From CAIUSP01 sp040375675 (GTDB taxonomy: Bacteria; Actinomycetota; Thermoleophilia; Solirubrobacterales; 70-9): 9,177 bases of DNA. A program made the position numbers and the translations under genes. The notes under the pieces are model-generated. The model ran no database searches, was not told the origin of the DNA, and saw only the letters and a list, made by a program, of their open reading frames with translations. Location: NCBI GenBank assembly GCA_040375675.1, contig JBEIRY010000067.1, forward strand, positions 1 to 9,177, in the 5' to 3' direction. Below, piece after piece: positions 1-7,117 of the stretch (the first letter of the stretch is position 1; each line of letters begins with the position of its first letter).

Positions 1-1
1 G

Positions 2-2710
2 GTTAGCGAGGCAGAAGCCGGCCTCGCTGCCGGGGAGATCACCCTGCCGGCGATCATCCGACCGGCATTCACCCTTGGCGGCCAGGGCGGGGGGGTGGCA
101 AATACCGAGACAGAGCTCGCCCAGATCGTTTCCGAGGGGCTTGCAGCGAGTCCGATCACACAGGTACTGGTGGAGGAGTCGGTTATCGGCTGGGGCGAGT
201 ACGAGCTCGAGGTGATGAGGGATCACAACGACAACGTCGTGATCATCTGTTCGATAGAGAACATAGATCCGATGGGTGTCCACACCGGAGATTCGGTCAC
301 CGTTGCGCCGGCGCAGACGCTTCCGGACCCGATCTATCAGGATCTGCGCGATCAGGCGATCAAAGTGATTCGTGCCGTCGGGGTCGAGACAGGAGGCTCG
401 AACGTACAGTTCGCCGTGAACCCCGACAGCGGAGAGATCGTGGTGATCGAGATGAACCCAAGGGTCTCGCGCTCATCGGCTCTCGCCTCCAAGGCAACAG
501 GCTTTCCGATCGCAAAGATCGCCGCCAAGCTGGCCGTCGGCTACTCGCTAGAGGAGATTCCGAACGACATCACCCGCGCGACCCCGGCCTCGTTCGAGCC
601 GACGATCGACTACGTGGTGACCAAGATCCCGCGATTCGCCTTCGAAAAGTTTCCCGGCGCCGACAGCCGCCTGACTACCCACATGAAGTCGGTCGGAGAG
701 GTGATGGCGATCGGCAGGACCTTCCAGGAGTCGTATGCCAAGGCCATGCGGTCGCGTGAACTCGATTCCCCTGCTGATCTCGACTGCACCGACGACGAGT
801 TGGTCGAACGACTGGCCGTTCCCTCAGCCGACCGCTTCGATCTGTTGGGCGAAGCCTTCAGGCGAGGAATAGATGACTCACGGATCGAGGCCGCGACGAT
901 GATCGATCCCTGGTTTCTCGCTGAGATCAAAGAGCAGACCCTCGCTGGAGACCAAGCTGACTCTGATGACGGCCTCGAGCGCACCTTCAAGTCGGTCGAC
1001 ACTTGTGCGGCTGAGTTCGAGGCCGAGACCCCGTACTACTACTCAGCCCGTGAGCGGCCGATCAGGGTCGGCCGCGACAGCCAGGTCGAGGGAGAGGTGC
1101 GACGCGGCGACCGCCCATCGGTGGTGATCCTCGGGGCAGGCCCGAACCGGATCGGACAGGGGATCGAGTTCGATTACTGCTGTGTGCACGCCGCGCAGAC
1201 GGTGCACGAGTCGGGTCGCGATGCGGTGATGATCAATTGCAACCCCGAGACCGTCTCTACCGACTACGACACATCCGATCGCCTCTACTTCGAGCCGCTG
1301 ACACTCGATGACGCCCTGGCTGTGATCGAGCGCGAGAAACCCGAGGGGGTGATCGTTCAGTTCGGCGGCCAGACGCCCCTGAGGCTGGCCCGAGGCCTGG
1401 AGGAGGCGGGAGTGACTCTTCTGGGTACTCCAGTGGACGCAATAGATCTGGCCGAGGACCGCGGGAGGTTCGGAGCGCTGCTCAGGCGCCTGGATATCGC
1501 GCACCCTCCGTACGGGACAGCTCTCTCTGCCGAAGAGGCCGTCGCGATAGCTGAAGATGTCGGCTTCCCCTTGCTGGTGCGCCCTTCCTACGTTCTCGGA
1601 GGCAGGGCGATGGAGATCTGCTATTCGCCCGAGGCTCTGAGTTCCTATCTGGAGCGAAACGTGAAGGCCGATCAAGAGCATCCATTGCTGCTCGACCGAT
1701 TCCTCGAAAACGCGGTCGAGGTGGATGTAGACGCGCTTTGTGATGGTGAGACATGCGCAGTGGTCGGCGTGATGCAGCACGTCGAGGAGGCAGGGGTTCA
1801 TTCGGGCGACTCGGCCTGCGTGCTGCCGCCGATGAGCCTCGGCGAAGAGATGATGGAGAAGATCTCCCAAACCACCAAACAGATAGCTCTGGAGCTCGGA
1901 GTAATTGGTCTGATCAACATCCAGTACGCAGTCAGCGACGGTGACCTATACGTAATCGAGGCGAACCCGCGCGCTTCGAGGACGGTCCCCTTCGTCTCGA
2001 AGGCGATCGGTACGCCGTTGGCGAAGATCGCCTGCCGGCTGATGTTGGGTGAGTCTCTGGTCGAGCAATCACTTCCGGAGGAGACGCCGAAACATGTCAG
2101 CGTCAAGGAGGCGGTAGTTCCCTTCAACCGTTTCGACGGGGCTGACGCACTGCTCGGTCCCGAGATGCGCAGCACCGGTGAGGTCATGGGCGTGGCTGAC
2201 GACTTTCCGACCGCCTTCGGTAAAGCTCAGGCGGCAGCCGGGGCCGCTCTGCCTAGCGAAGGTACGGTCTTCATCTCCGTCACCGATACCGATAAGCCCT
2301 CGGCCACTCAGCTTGCCTCTCGCTTCCACGATCTCGGTTTCGAGGTTCTTGCCACCCCCGGCACGGCTCAGTCGATACGCGCAATGGGCATTCCAGTTCG
2401 CGAGATCAGCAAGATCAGCGAGGGCTCCCCCAATGTCGTCGATTGCATCAGGGGGGGAGAGGTAGATCTGGTCATCAACACACCCACCGGCTCGGGTGCA
2501 CGCGCTGATGGCTATGCCATCCGCAGCGCCGCGGTGAGGAAGGGACTTCCCTGCGTGACGACTATGACCGGTGCCTCGGCAGCCGCTCGGGCGATCTTTG
2601 CGTCCAGAGGGGGCGCCCCCGATGTTCACGCGCTGCAGGATCTTCATGCCAATGGTGTAGGGGAGATCGACGCAGCCGCAGTCGCCTCTTCTGAAGATGC
2701 AGATGCCTGA
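2..2710 (+). CDS. carB: Carbamoyl-phosphate synthase large subunit, 5'-truncated
   Basis: Makes carbamoyl phosphate from bicarbonate, two ATP and ammonia channelled from CarA, for pyrimidine and arginine synthesis in the cytoplasm. The frame is open from base 2, giving 902 residues; by comparison with E. coli CarB from memory, about 150 N-terminal residues lie outside the window. The GTG at 95 is an internal Val in the glycine-rich loop (GGQGGGVA), not the start. In order (window residue numbers): the first ATP-grasp half with ETGGSNVQFAVNP and EMNPRVSRSSALASKATG; a shortened oligomerisation domain near 230-330; VDTCAAEF from 332; the second synthetase half from about 374 (GAGPNRIGQGIEFDYCCVH, NCNPETVSTDYDTSDRLYFE, VRPSYVLGGRAMEI, EANPRASRTVPFVSKAIG); and the MGS-like allosteric domain from about 754 (NTPTGSGARADGYAIR). 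About 40 residues conserved in E. coli are missing between WFL (304-306) and VDTCAAEF. It overlaps pyrK by 14 nt. Confidence 0.98.
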   Translation, partial: VSEAEAGLAAGEITLPAIIRPAFTLGGQGGGVANTETELAQIVSEGLAASPITQVLVEESVIGWGEYELEVMRDHNDNVVIICSIENIDPMGVHTGDSVTVAPAQTLPDPIYQDLRDQAIKVIRAVGVETGGSNVQFAVNPDSGEIVVIEMNPRVSRSSALASKATGFPIAKIAAKLAVGYSLEEIPNDITRATPASFEPTIDYVVTKIPRFAFEKFPGADSRLTTHMKSVGEVMAIGRTFQESYAKAMRSRELDSPADLDCTDDELVERLAVPSADRFDLLGEAFRRGIDDSRIEAATMIDPWFLAEIKEQTLAGDQADSDDGLERTFKSVDTCAAEFEAETPYYYSARERPIRVGRDSQVEGEVRRGDRPSVVILGAGPNRIGQGIEFDYCCVHAAQTVHESGRDAVMINCNPETVSTDYDTSDRLYFEPLTLDDALAVIEREKPEGVIVQFGGQTPLRLARGLEEAGVTLLGTPVDAIDLAEDRGRFGALLRRLDIAHPPYGTALSAEEAVAIAEDVGFPLLVRPSYVLGGRAMEICYSPEALSSYLERNVKADQEHPLLLDRFLENAVEVDVDALCDGETCAVVGVMQHVEEAGVHSGDSACVLPPMSLGEEMMEKISQTTKQIALELGVIGLINIQYAVSDGDLYVIEANPRASRTVPFVSKAIGTPLAKIACRLMLGESLVEQSLPEETPKHVSVKEAVVPFNRFDGADALLGPEMRSTGEVMGVADDFPTAFGKAQAAAGAALPSEGTVFISVTDTDKPSATQLASRFHDLGFEVLATPGTAQSIRAMGIPVREISKISEGSPNVVDCIRGGEVDLVINTPTGSGARADGYAIRSAAVRKGLPCVTTMTGASAAARAIFASRGGAPDVHALQDLHANGVGEIDAAAVASSEDADA

Positions 2711-3572
2711 GGCCTTTCTCGGCAACCCGACCAAGCCTCCCTTCGGCCGACGCCGCCTGGAGATCACGGGGAATGCGGAATCAGGCAGCTACCGACTGGT
2801 CGAGGCACTCGATCCAAGTGGGATCGTGCCGGTGCCGGGGCAGTTCTACATGCTCTCCACCGACGGCGGCTGGACGAGCGAGGATGGTCGGCCGTATCTC
2901 CCGCGCGCGTTCTCGGTTGCGACCGTTGATCTGGTCGATGGGGGTGTAAAGCTGGGCTTTCTCCTTCATGCGGTCGGTCCGGGTACCCGCCGGATCGAGG
3001 GAATGCGGAGAGGTGGAGGCGATGACTTGCTGGCCGTCGGACCGCTCGGCCGCGGGTTTAGCGCACCGGGTGAGGTCAGCTCTTCGGCGAAGGGCGCCAT
3101 CCTGGTTGGAGGGGGCATTGGTGTGGCTCCACTCGCACTGCTTCGCAGGAGGCTGGTCGAGCGGGGGGTTCCAAGCAGGGTCCTGCTCGGCTATCGCGAC
3201 GCGGACAACGCTGGAGGTACGGATCTCTTCGACTGCTCGGAGGTAAGGCTCGCAAGCGAAGATGGCCACGCAGGACACAAGGGGAGGGTCACCGATCTTC
3301 TCGAGCAATTACTGAGTGGCGATGACCGCGAATCTGCCGTGGTCTACTCCTGTGGCCCCCCGGCAATGCTCGAGGCAGTAAGGGTGATGTGTGAGTCGGC
3401 TGGTGTACCCAGCCAGCTCGCGCTCGAGTCGCCTATGGGATGCGGATACGGAGCCTGCTTCGGCTGCGCGGTTCCGCTGCGAGATGGCGGGTATATGCGT
3501 CTCTGCCTAGACGGACCTGTGGTGGAGGGAGCGGCAATCGCAACTGCGGAGATCGGAGGGCCACCGCAGTGA
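2697..3572 (+). CDS. pyrK: Dihydroorotate dehydrogenase B, electron-transfer subunit
   Basis: Iron-sulfur flavoprotein that passes electrons from the FMN of PyrD to NAD+ in the class 1B dihydroorotate dehydrogenase heterotetramer. The 291-residue product has the ferredoxin-reductase-like plan: an FAD domain with PRAFSVA (69-75), an NAD-binding domain with GGGIGVAPL (138-146) and CGPPAML (219-225), and a C-terminal 2Fe-2S loop with Cys249, Cys254, Cys257 and Cys270. That C-x4-C-x2-C-x12-C spacing is typical of PyrK. The ATG at 2697 lies inside the end of carB (14-nt overlap), and a second ATG at 2703 would remove only two residues; neither has a clear Shine-Dalgarno, so translational coupling to carB is likely. 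The stop overlaps the pyrD start. The adjacent class 1B pyrD confirms the assignment over other ferredoxin-reductase relatives. Confidence 0.95.
   Translation: MQMPEAFLGNPTKPPFGRRRLEITGNAESGSYRLVEALDPSGIVPVPGQFYMLSTDGGWTSEDGRPYLPRAFSVATVDLVDGGVKLGFLLHAVGPGTRRIEGMRRGGGDDLLAVGPLGRGFSAPGEVSSSAKGAILVGGGIGVAPLALLRRRLVERGVPSRVLLGYRDADNAGGTDLFDCSEVRLASEDGHAGHKGRVTDLLEQLLSGDDRESAVVYSCGPPAMLEAVRVMCESAGVPSQLALESPMGCGYGACFGCAVPLRDGGYMRLCLDGPVVEGAAIATAEIGGPPQ
3555..3560 (+). promoter_or_regulatory. Shine-Dalgarno that sets the pyrD start
   Basis: GGAGGG lies 8 nt before the GTG at 3569. It supports a pyrD start at that GTG rather than at the in-frame ATG at 3440, which is deep inside pyrK and would add 43 residues with no family counterpart. 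Confidence 0.8.
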
Positions 3573-4483
3573 TCGGGTCGGGAAACCTCCAGACGAGCCT
3601 CTGCGGGATAGATCTGGATCACCCGGTTTTGAACGGATCCGGAACCTTCGACGCCATCGCCGCAATGGATGTATTCGACGAGACACTGGCGAGCAATTTT
3701 CCCTTCTCGGCCTTCGTCTCGAAGACGATCACTCCTGAACCTCGACCGGGCAACCCACCGCCGCGGCTGTGGGAGGAATCGAGTGGCCTGATCAATTCGA
3801 TCGGTTTGCCCAACAAGGGGCTCGACGGATTCATCGAAAAGGACTTGCCCCGGCTTTCGGCTCTTCCTGTCCCGTTGATCGTTTCGGTGATGGCCACCAG
3901 CGCCGAGGAGTTCGCTCACTTGGTCAGGGTCGTCGGCGAGAGGGAGGAGGTCGCTGCTCTGGAGCTGAATGTCAGCTGCCCCAATGTCAAGTCCGGCCTT
4001 GTAGTCGGTGAGTCTCCCGATGAATGCGCTTCGTTGGTCGAGCAGCTTCGCTCGCTCACCGGCAAGCCATTGATCGTCAAGTTGACCCCGAGCGTCGACC
4101 CCGAGCCCGTTGCTGCTGCCGCAGCAGCTTCCGGCGCGGATGCCCTATCTCTCGTCAACACGCTGAAGGCTTCACCTCTCTCGCCAGAAGGTGAGGGCCC
4201 CTGGCTCGGCGCTACCTCCGGAGGTCTGTCGGGCCCTGCCATCTCGTCACTTGCTCTGGCTCACGTCGGCGCGGTTTCATCGGCGGTCGAGGTGCCAGTG
4301 ATCGGCATGGGCGGCATCTCCAGCGGAGCCGACGCGCTGGAGTTCCTGCGCGCTGGCGCCACTGCAGTTGCAGTCGGCACCGAAAGCTTCAGAGATCCTG
4401 CGGCCGGACGGCGGGTTGCAGAAGAGCTGTCCGAGATGGCGAGCGCCGCCGGCGCGGAGGAGATTTCCGACCTGCTCGGCTGA
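3569..4483 (+). CDS. pyrD: Dihydroorotate dehydrogenase B, catalytic subunit (class 1B)
   Basis: Oxidises dihydroorotate to orotate with FMN in the cytoplasm, the fourth step of pyrimidine synthesis, passing electrons to PyrK. The 304-residue length fits class 1B. Visible motifs are NGSGTF (22-27), SKTITPEPRPGNPPPR (51-66, including an FMN-site Lys), NSIGLPNKG (76-84), LNVSCPNVKSG (133-143), KLTP (171-174), GGLSGPA (218-224) and the FMN-phosphate loop GMGGISSG (247-254). The active-site base is Cys137, which marks class 1; class 2 enzymes have Ser there. The start is GTG within a GTGA overlap with the pyrK stop, preceded by GGAGGG. Overlap plus adjacency imply co-translation of the two subunits. 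No pyrF follows; an intergenic gap and mihF come next. Confidence 0.96.
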   Translation: MIGSGNLQTSLCGIDLDHPVLNGSGTFDAIAAMDVFDETLASNFPFSAFVSKTITPEPRPGNPPPRLWEESSGLINSIGLPNKGLDGFIEKDLPRLSALPVPLIVSVMATSAEEFAHLVRVVGEREEVAALELNVSCPNVKSGLVVGESPDECASLVEQLRSLTGKPLIVKLTPSVDPEPVAAAAAASGADALSLVNTLKASPLSPEGEGPWLGATSGGLSGPAISSLALAHVGAVSSAVEVPVIGMGGISSGADALEFLRAGATAVAVGTESFRDPAAGRRVAEELSEMASAAGAEEISDLLG

Positions 4484-4546
4484 GCTGCTGTTCCCCCCTG
4501 GCCCCTACAACATTTCGACACTGGCTACGTGGAAGGCATCGGTTGG

Positions 4547-4587
4547 TTGACAGGTCTGAACGCAGGAATTTTTCCCGCGCATATAAT
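4547..4587 (+). promoter_or_regulatory. Promoter region for mihF; likely near-leaderless start
   Basis: A perfect TATAAT (4582-4587) lies in the pyrD-mihF gap, with only 8 nt between it and the ATG at 4596. A start point about 7 nt downstream of the box would give an mRNA with 0-2 nt of leader. There is no Shine-Dalgarno, consistent with leaderless translation, which is common in actinobacteria. A perfect TTGACA occurs at 4547-4552, but the 29-nt spacer is too long for a normal sigma-70-type promoter. At the expected -35 distance (about 4559-4564) the sequence is AACGCA, a poor match. The -10 is well supported by sequence; the role of TTGACA is unclear. Confidence 0.6.
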
Positions 4588-4595
4588 CGCCCCTC

Positions 4596-4925
4596 ATGGC
4601 GTCCAGTTCCCAATCCTCTTCGGCACCAGAGCGCTCACCGGATCAGCGCATGCAGGCCCTCAAGCGGGCCAACCACATCCGGACCAAGCGGGCCCAGCTG
4701 AAGAAGGACCTGAAGGCCGGCAAGGTGCGGGTCCACACTCTCCTGATCGATCCTCCCGAGTATGTGTTGACCGCCAAGGTCTTCGATTTGCTTCTCGCGG
4801 TTCCAAAGCTTGGACGGGTCAAGGTGAATCGGATGCTCAACCACTGCAGGATCTCCCCGAGCAAGACCATTGGCGGGCTCTCGGAGCGACAGCGGGGAGA
4901 GCTCGTCTCCCTGCTAACCCGCTGA
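4596..4925 (+). CDS. mihF: Actinobacterial integration host factor (mIHF)
   Basis: Small, basic, nucleoid-associated DNA-binding protein of actinobacteria, unrelated to the HU/IHF fold of proteobacteria. It was first known as the host factor for mycobacteriophage L5 integration and binds and compacts the chromosome. The 109-residue product has a Ser-rich N-terminal tail (2-14), a basic helical segment (about 19-44, ALKRANHIRTKRAQLKKDLK), then the core with the helix-two-turn-helix DNA-binding segment PKLGRVKVNRML (70-81) and the conserved C-terminal GGLSERQRGELVSLL (93-107). These align with what I recall of M. tuberculosis mIHF. The ATG at 4596 fits the TATAAT box; an in-frame ATG at 4650 (residue 19) would still retain the conserved core. 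Its place before gmk-rpoZ-coaBC matches the mycobacterial order. Confidence 0.93.
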   Translation: MASSSQSSSAPERSPDQRMQALKRANHIRTKRAQLKKDLKAGKVRVHTLLIDPPEYVLTAKVFDLLLAVPKLGRVKVNRMLNHCRISPSKTIGGLSERQRGELVSLLTR

Positions 4926-4970
4926 GCGCCGAGAGGCACGCGGCCACCAGCGCCAGGCCGATCTAGCCAG

Positions 4971-5543
4971 TTGCCCTCCTCGAGCGGAAAGGTCTTCGTC
5001 ATTACCGGCCCATCTGGGGTCGGCAAAGGGACTCTGATTTCTGGGCTGCTCGCGGAGTCACCTGGGCTGGAGATGTCGGTGTCTGCCACCACCCGCCAAC
5101 CGAGAGAGGGCGAACTCGACGGGCGGGAATATCACTTTCTCTCCTCGGCGGAGTTCGGTCGCCGAGTGGCCGAAGGGGAGTTTCTGGAGCATGCCGCCTA
5201 CAGCGGCAACCAGTACGGAACCCTGCGCTCAGAGGTGGAGGCTAGGTTGACCTCCGGCATCTCCGTGGTGCTGGAGATCGAGCTTCAGGGTGCACGTCAG
5301 ATCCGTGAATCGATGCCTCAGGCGATTCAGATATTCATTGCCCCGCCAGATCCCGACGCCCTACGTATCCGACTGGAGGGGAGGGGCACCGACACGCCGG
5401 AGGCCATCTCCGAGCGCTTGCGTACGGCCGAGGTCGAGATGGCTGCGCAAGGTGAATTCCCGAACGTGGTCGTGAACGACGACGTGCAAAAGGCCCGCGA
5501 GGAGCTCGTTGCGCTCGTTCAGGGTCAGTTACCCCTAGACTGA
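4971..5543 (+). CDS. gmk: Guanylate kinase
   Basis: Phosphorylates GMP to GDP with ATP, an essential step of GTP supply and nucleotide salvage. The 190-residue protein has the P-loop GPSGVGKGT (13-21), the GMP-binding stretch SVSATTRQPREGELDGREYHFLS, LEIELQGARQIR, and a lid-like segment with RLEGRGTDTPEAISERL. The family normally has EID where this has EIE, a conservative change. The start is TTG at 4971, the only start codon between the in-frame mihF stop (4923-4925) and the P-loop. No Shine-Dalgarno is visible near it, which is unusual in this window. The 45-nt gap after mihF holds a 5-bp inverted repeat (CGGCC 4941-4945, GGCCG 4956-4960) of doubtful meaning. It ends immediately before the rpoZ GTG. 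Confidence 0.96.
   Translation: MPSSSGKVFVITGPSGVGKGTLISGLLAESPGLEMSVSATTRQPREGELDGREYHFLSSAEFGRRVAEGEFLEHAAYSGNQYGTLRSEVEARLTSGISVVLEIELQGARQIRESMPQAIQIFIAPPDPDALRIRLEGRGTDTPEAISERLRTAEVEMAAQGEFPNVVVNDDVQKAREELVALVQGQLPLD
5536..5541 (+). promoter_or_regulatory. Possible internal promoter -10 box before rpoZ
   Basis: TAGACT overlaps the last codons and stop of gmk. Eight nt separate it from the rpoZ ATG at 5550, the same spacing as TATAAT to the mihF ATG. The identical hexamer precedes the TPR gene at 7118. No convincing -35 is seen. Because these bases also encode the Gmk C-terminus, chance cannot be excluded. Confidence 0.35.
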
Positions 5544-5780
5544 GTGGCGATGCCAAGGCCCCGAGTAGACAAGCTTCTGGAAAAGACCGGCTCGCACTAC
5601 GCGACGGTGATAATCGCGGCCAAGCGCGCCCGGCAGATCAATGCCTATTACTACTCGCTCTCCGAGGGCACCTACGGCGAGTACACCCCGCCGATGGTTG
5701 AGAGCAAGGGGTCCAGTTCCGTTTCTGTTGCGCTTGACGAGCTTGCCGCGGACAAGCTCAAGTTCGAATACAAGGACTGA
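5544..5780 (+). CDS. rpoZ: DNA-directed RNA polymerase omega subunit
   Basis: Smallest subunit of RNA polymerase; it binds the beta' subunit and helps core assembly and stability. The 78-residue product has the omega signature: RPRVDKLLEKTGSHYATVI followed by IAAKRARQINAYY, the conserved helix of the family. The rest is short, with SVSVALDELAADKLKFEYKD at the C-terminus, as in actinobacterial omegas. GTG at 5544 abuts the gmk stop without a gap; ATG at 5550 would drop two residues and would suit a leaderless transcript from the TAGACT box at 5536. The sequence does not decide between them. The gmk-rpoZ-coaBC order is widespread in bacteria and supports the call. Confidence 0.95.
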   Translation: MAMPRPRVDKLLEKTGSHYATVIIAAKRARQINAYYYSLSEGTYGEYTPPMVESKGSSSVSVALDELAADKLKFEYKD

Positions 5781-5785
5781 GCCCG

Positions 5786-7078
5786 ATGTCACGAATCCTG
5801 CTCGGAGTGAGCGGAGGGATTGCTGCCTACAAGGCGGTCGAGTTCGTTCGGCTCGCCACGAAGGCTGGTCACGGCGTCAGGGTGCTTATGACCGACAACG
5901 CATCGAGGTTCGTCGGTGCCGCCACCTTCGAGGGGATCACCGGCGCTCCGGTGCTTACCAGCGAATTCGACTCCGACCCGATGAGTGGCTCCTTTCCCGG
6001 AGAGCCGCGCCCGGATCATGATCCGATCAGCCACCTCGAGGTCGTTGCCAACGCTGACTGTTTCCTTGTCGCACCGGCCTCTGCTGGCACCATCGCAAAG
6101 CTCGCCAACGGGTTTGCCGATTCGATGCTGACTACGGGCTTCCTGGCCTGCACTGCTCCGCGACTTGTGGCGCCCGCGATGAACGACCGGATGTATCGCG
6201 ACCAGGCCGTCGAGGCGAACATCGAGACGTTGAGGTCACGCGGGGTTGTAATTCTGGAGCCGGCATCGGGTGACCTCGCCTCTCGCGGCGAGCAAGGGGT
6301 CGGCAGGATGCAGGAGCCGGCACAGTTGCTCGAGGCCATAGAGGGGACTCTGCCGCAGCCCTCGGGGAGATGGGACGGCTTGAAGGTGCTCGTATCGGCT
6401 GGAGGAACCCGCGAGCCGGTCGACTCGGTGCGATTCCTCGGTAACCGCTCCAGTGGTCAGATGGGTTTCGCCTTGGCCGAGCAGGCGCTGGCGCGTGGCG
6501 CCTCGGTCACCGTCGTTGCGGCGAACGTCTCGCTCGATACGTCATCCGTAATAGAGCGCGTCGATGTAGAGACGACCTCGGAGATGTCGTCGGCCCTCTC
6601 GGACCGTTTCGGCAATTGCGATGTGCTGCTGATGGCTGCAGCACCTGCGGATTTCACTCCAGTGGGGCAGGATTCGGCTGGAAAGATCTCGCGCGGTGAG
6701 GGGAGTCGAAGCCTCGATCTCGAGCCAACCGAGGACATTCTCTCCTCGCTTGCTGCCCGCCGCGAGCCTGGCCAGACTCTGATCGGTTTTGCCGCGGAGA
6801 TCGGAGAGGGGGTCGATCGTGCGCGGAAGAAGCTGGTCGACAAGGGTGTGGATGCAATCGTGTTGAACGACGTATCGCGGAGCGAGATCGGTTTCGACTC
6901 GTCTCAGAATGAGGTTTTGATCGTCGATTCGGGTGGCGAGACTCTCGTTCCCCTTGCTCCCAAGGCAGAGATCGCTGCGGCGGTCCTCGACCGAGTTGAC
7001 GAGATTCGAGGCAGGGGCACTTCAACCGGCTCCGCCGCGAGCAGCCCCGCCGGTTCTGATCGATTCAGATCTCACTGA
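5786..7078 (+). CDS. coaBC: Phosphopantothenoylcysteine decarboxylase/phosphopantothenate-cysteine ligase
   Basis: Bifunctional coenzyme A enzyme. The C-terminal CoaB half joins cysteine to 4'-phosphopantothenate using CTP, and the N-terminal CoaC half (FMN) decarboxylates the product to 4'-phosphopantetheine. The 430-residue protein shows GVSGGIAAYKA (7-17), a candidate catalytic His83 in ISHLEV, APASAGTIAKLANG (96-109), PAMNDRMY (130-137) and a GxGRM-type flap (171-175). CoaB motifs are SAGGTREPVDSVRFLGNRSS (204-223), AAAPADF (284-290), Lys300, GFAAE (334-338) and NDVS (361-364). At the flap position where E. coli and B. subtilis have ACG with a catalytic Cys, this protein has Ser166, followed by a one-residue insertion. 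The tail after residue 408 is low-complexity Ser/Gly/Ala. AAGGA (5772-5776) precedes the ATG by 9 nt. Confidence 0.96.
   Translation: MSRILLGVSGGIAAYKAVEFVRLATKAGHGVRVLMTDNASRFVGAATFEGITGAPVLTSEFDSDPMSGSFPGEPRPDHDPISHLEVVANADCFLVAPASAGTIAKLANGFADSMLTTGFLACTAPRLVAPAMNDRMYRDQAVEANIETLRSRGVVILEPASGDLASRGEQGVGRMQEPAQLLEAIEGTLPQPSGRWDGLKVLVSAGGTREPVDSVRFLGNRSSGQMGFALAEQALARGASVTVVAANVSLDTSSVIERVDVETTSEMSSALSDRFGNCDVLLMAAAPADFTPVGQDSAGKISRGEGSRSLDLEPTEDILSSLAARREPGQTLIGFAAEIGEGVDRARKKLVDKGVDAIVLNDVSRSEIGFDSSQNEVLIVDSGGETLVPLAPKAEIAAAVLDRVDEIRGRGTSTGSAASSPAGSDRFRSH
7024..7055 (+). repeat. Inverted repeat at the coaBC 3' end
   Basis: AACCGGC (7024-7030) and GCCGGTT (7049-7055) are perfect 7-bp complements around an 18-nt loop, in the part of coaBC coding for the low-complexity tail. 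It lies about 60 nt before the TPR gene. No T-run follows, so it is at best a weak terminator or an mRNA-end hairpin. Confidence 0.35.
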
Positions 7079-7105
7079 TTCAACGTCCCCGACCAGCGTC
7101 CCTCG

Positions 7106-7111
7106 TAGACT
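7106..7111 (+). promoter_or_regulatory. -10 box for the TPR-dtd unit, leaderless geometry
   Basis: TAGACT sits in the 39-nt gap between coaBC and the TPR gene, with 6 nt between it and the ATG at 7118. A start point 7 nt after the last T of the box falls exactly on the A of the ATG. No Shine-Dalgarno precedes this ATG. The best -35 candidate, TTCAAC (7079-7084), has a 21-nt spacer and is weak. Confidence 0.5.
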
Positions 7112-7117
7112 CCTCGT

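Noticed and set aside
95..97. GTG as the carB start
   Set aside because: The codons before it (from base 2) encode conserved CarB sequence including IIRPAFTLGGQGGG, so the gene simply enters from outside the window.
1043..1870. Minus-strand open frame (275 codons) inside carB
   Set aside because: It is the shadow of conserved CarB ATP-grasp coding sequence; no motif, ribosome site or promoter supports it.
2069..2767. Minus-strand open frame (232 codons) opposite the carB 3' end and pyrK start
   Set aside because: Composition is Arg/Gly-rich without family motifs, and both genes on the + strand are certain.
3440..3568. N-terminal extension of pyrD from an ATG inside pyrK
   Set aside because: The extra 43 residues are an out-of-frame reading of the PyrK 2Fe-2S region; GTG 3569 has a good Shine-Dalgarno and gives the expected family length.
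4484..4546. Terminator after pyrD
   Set aside because: No hairpin followed by a T-run was found in the gap, so read-through into mihF cannot be excluded.
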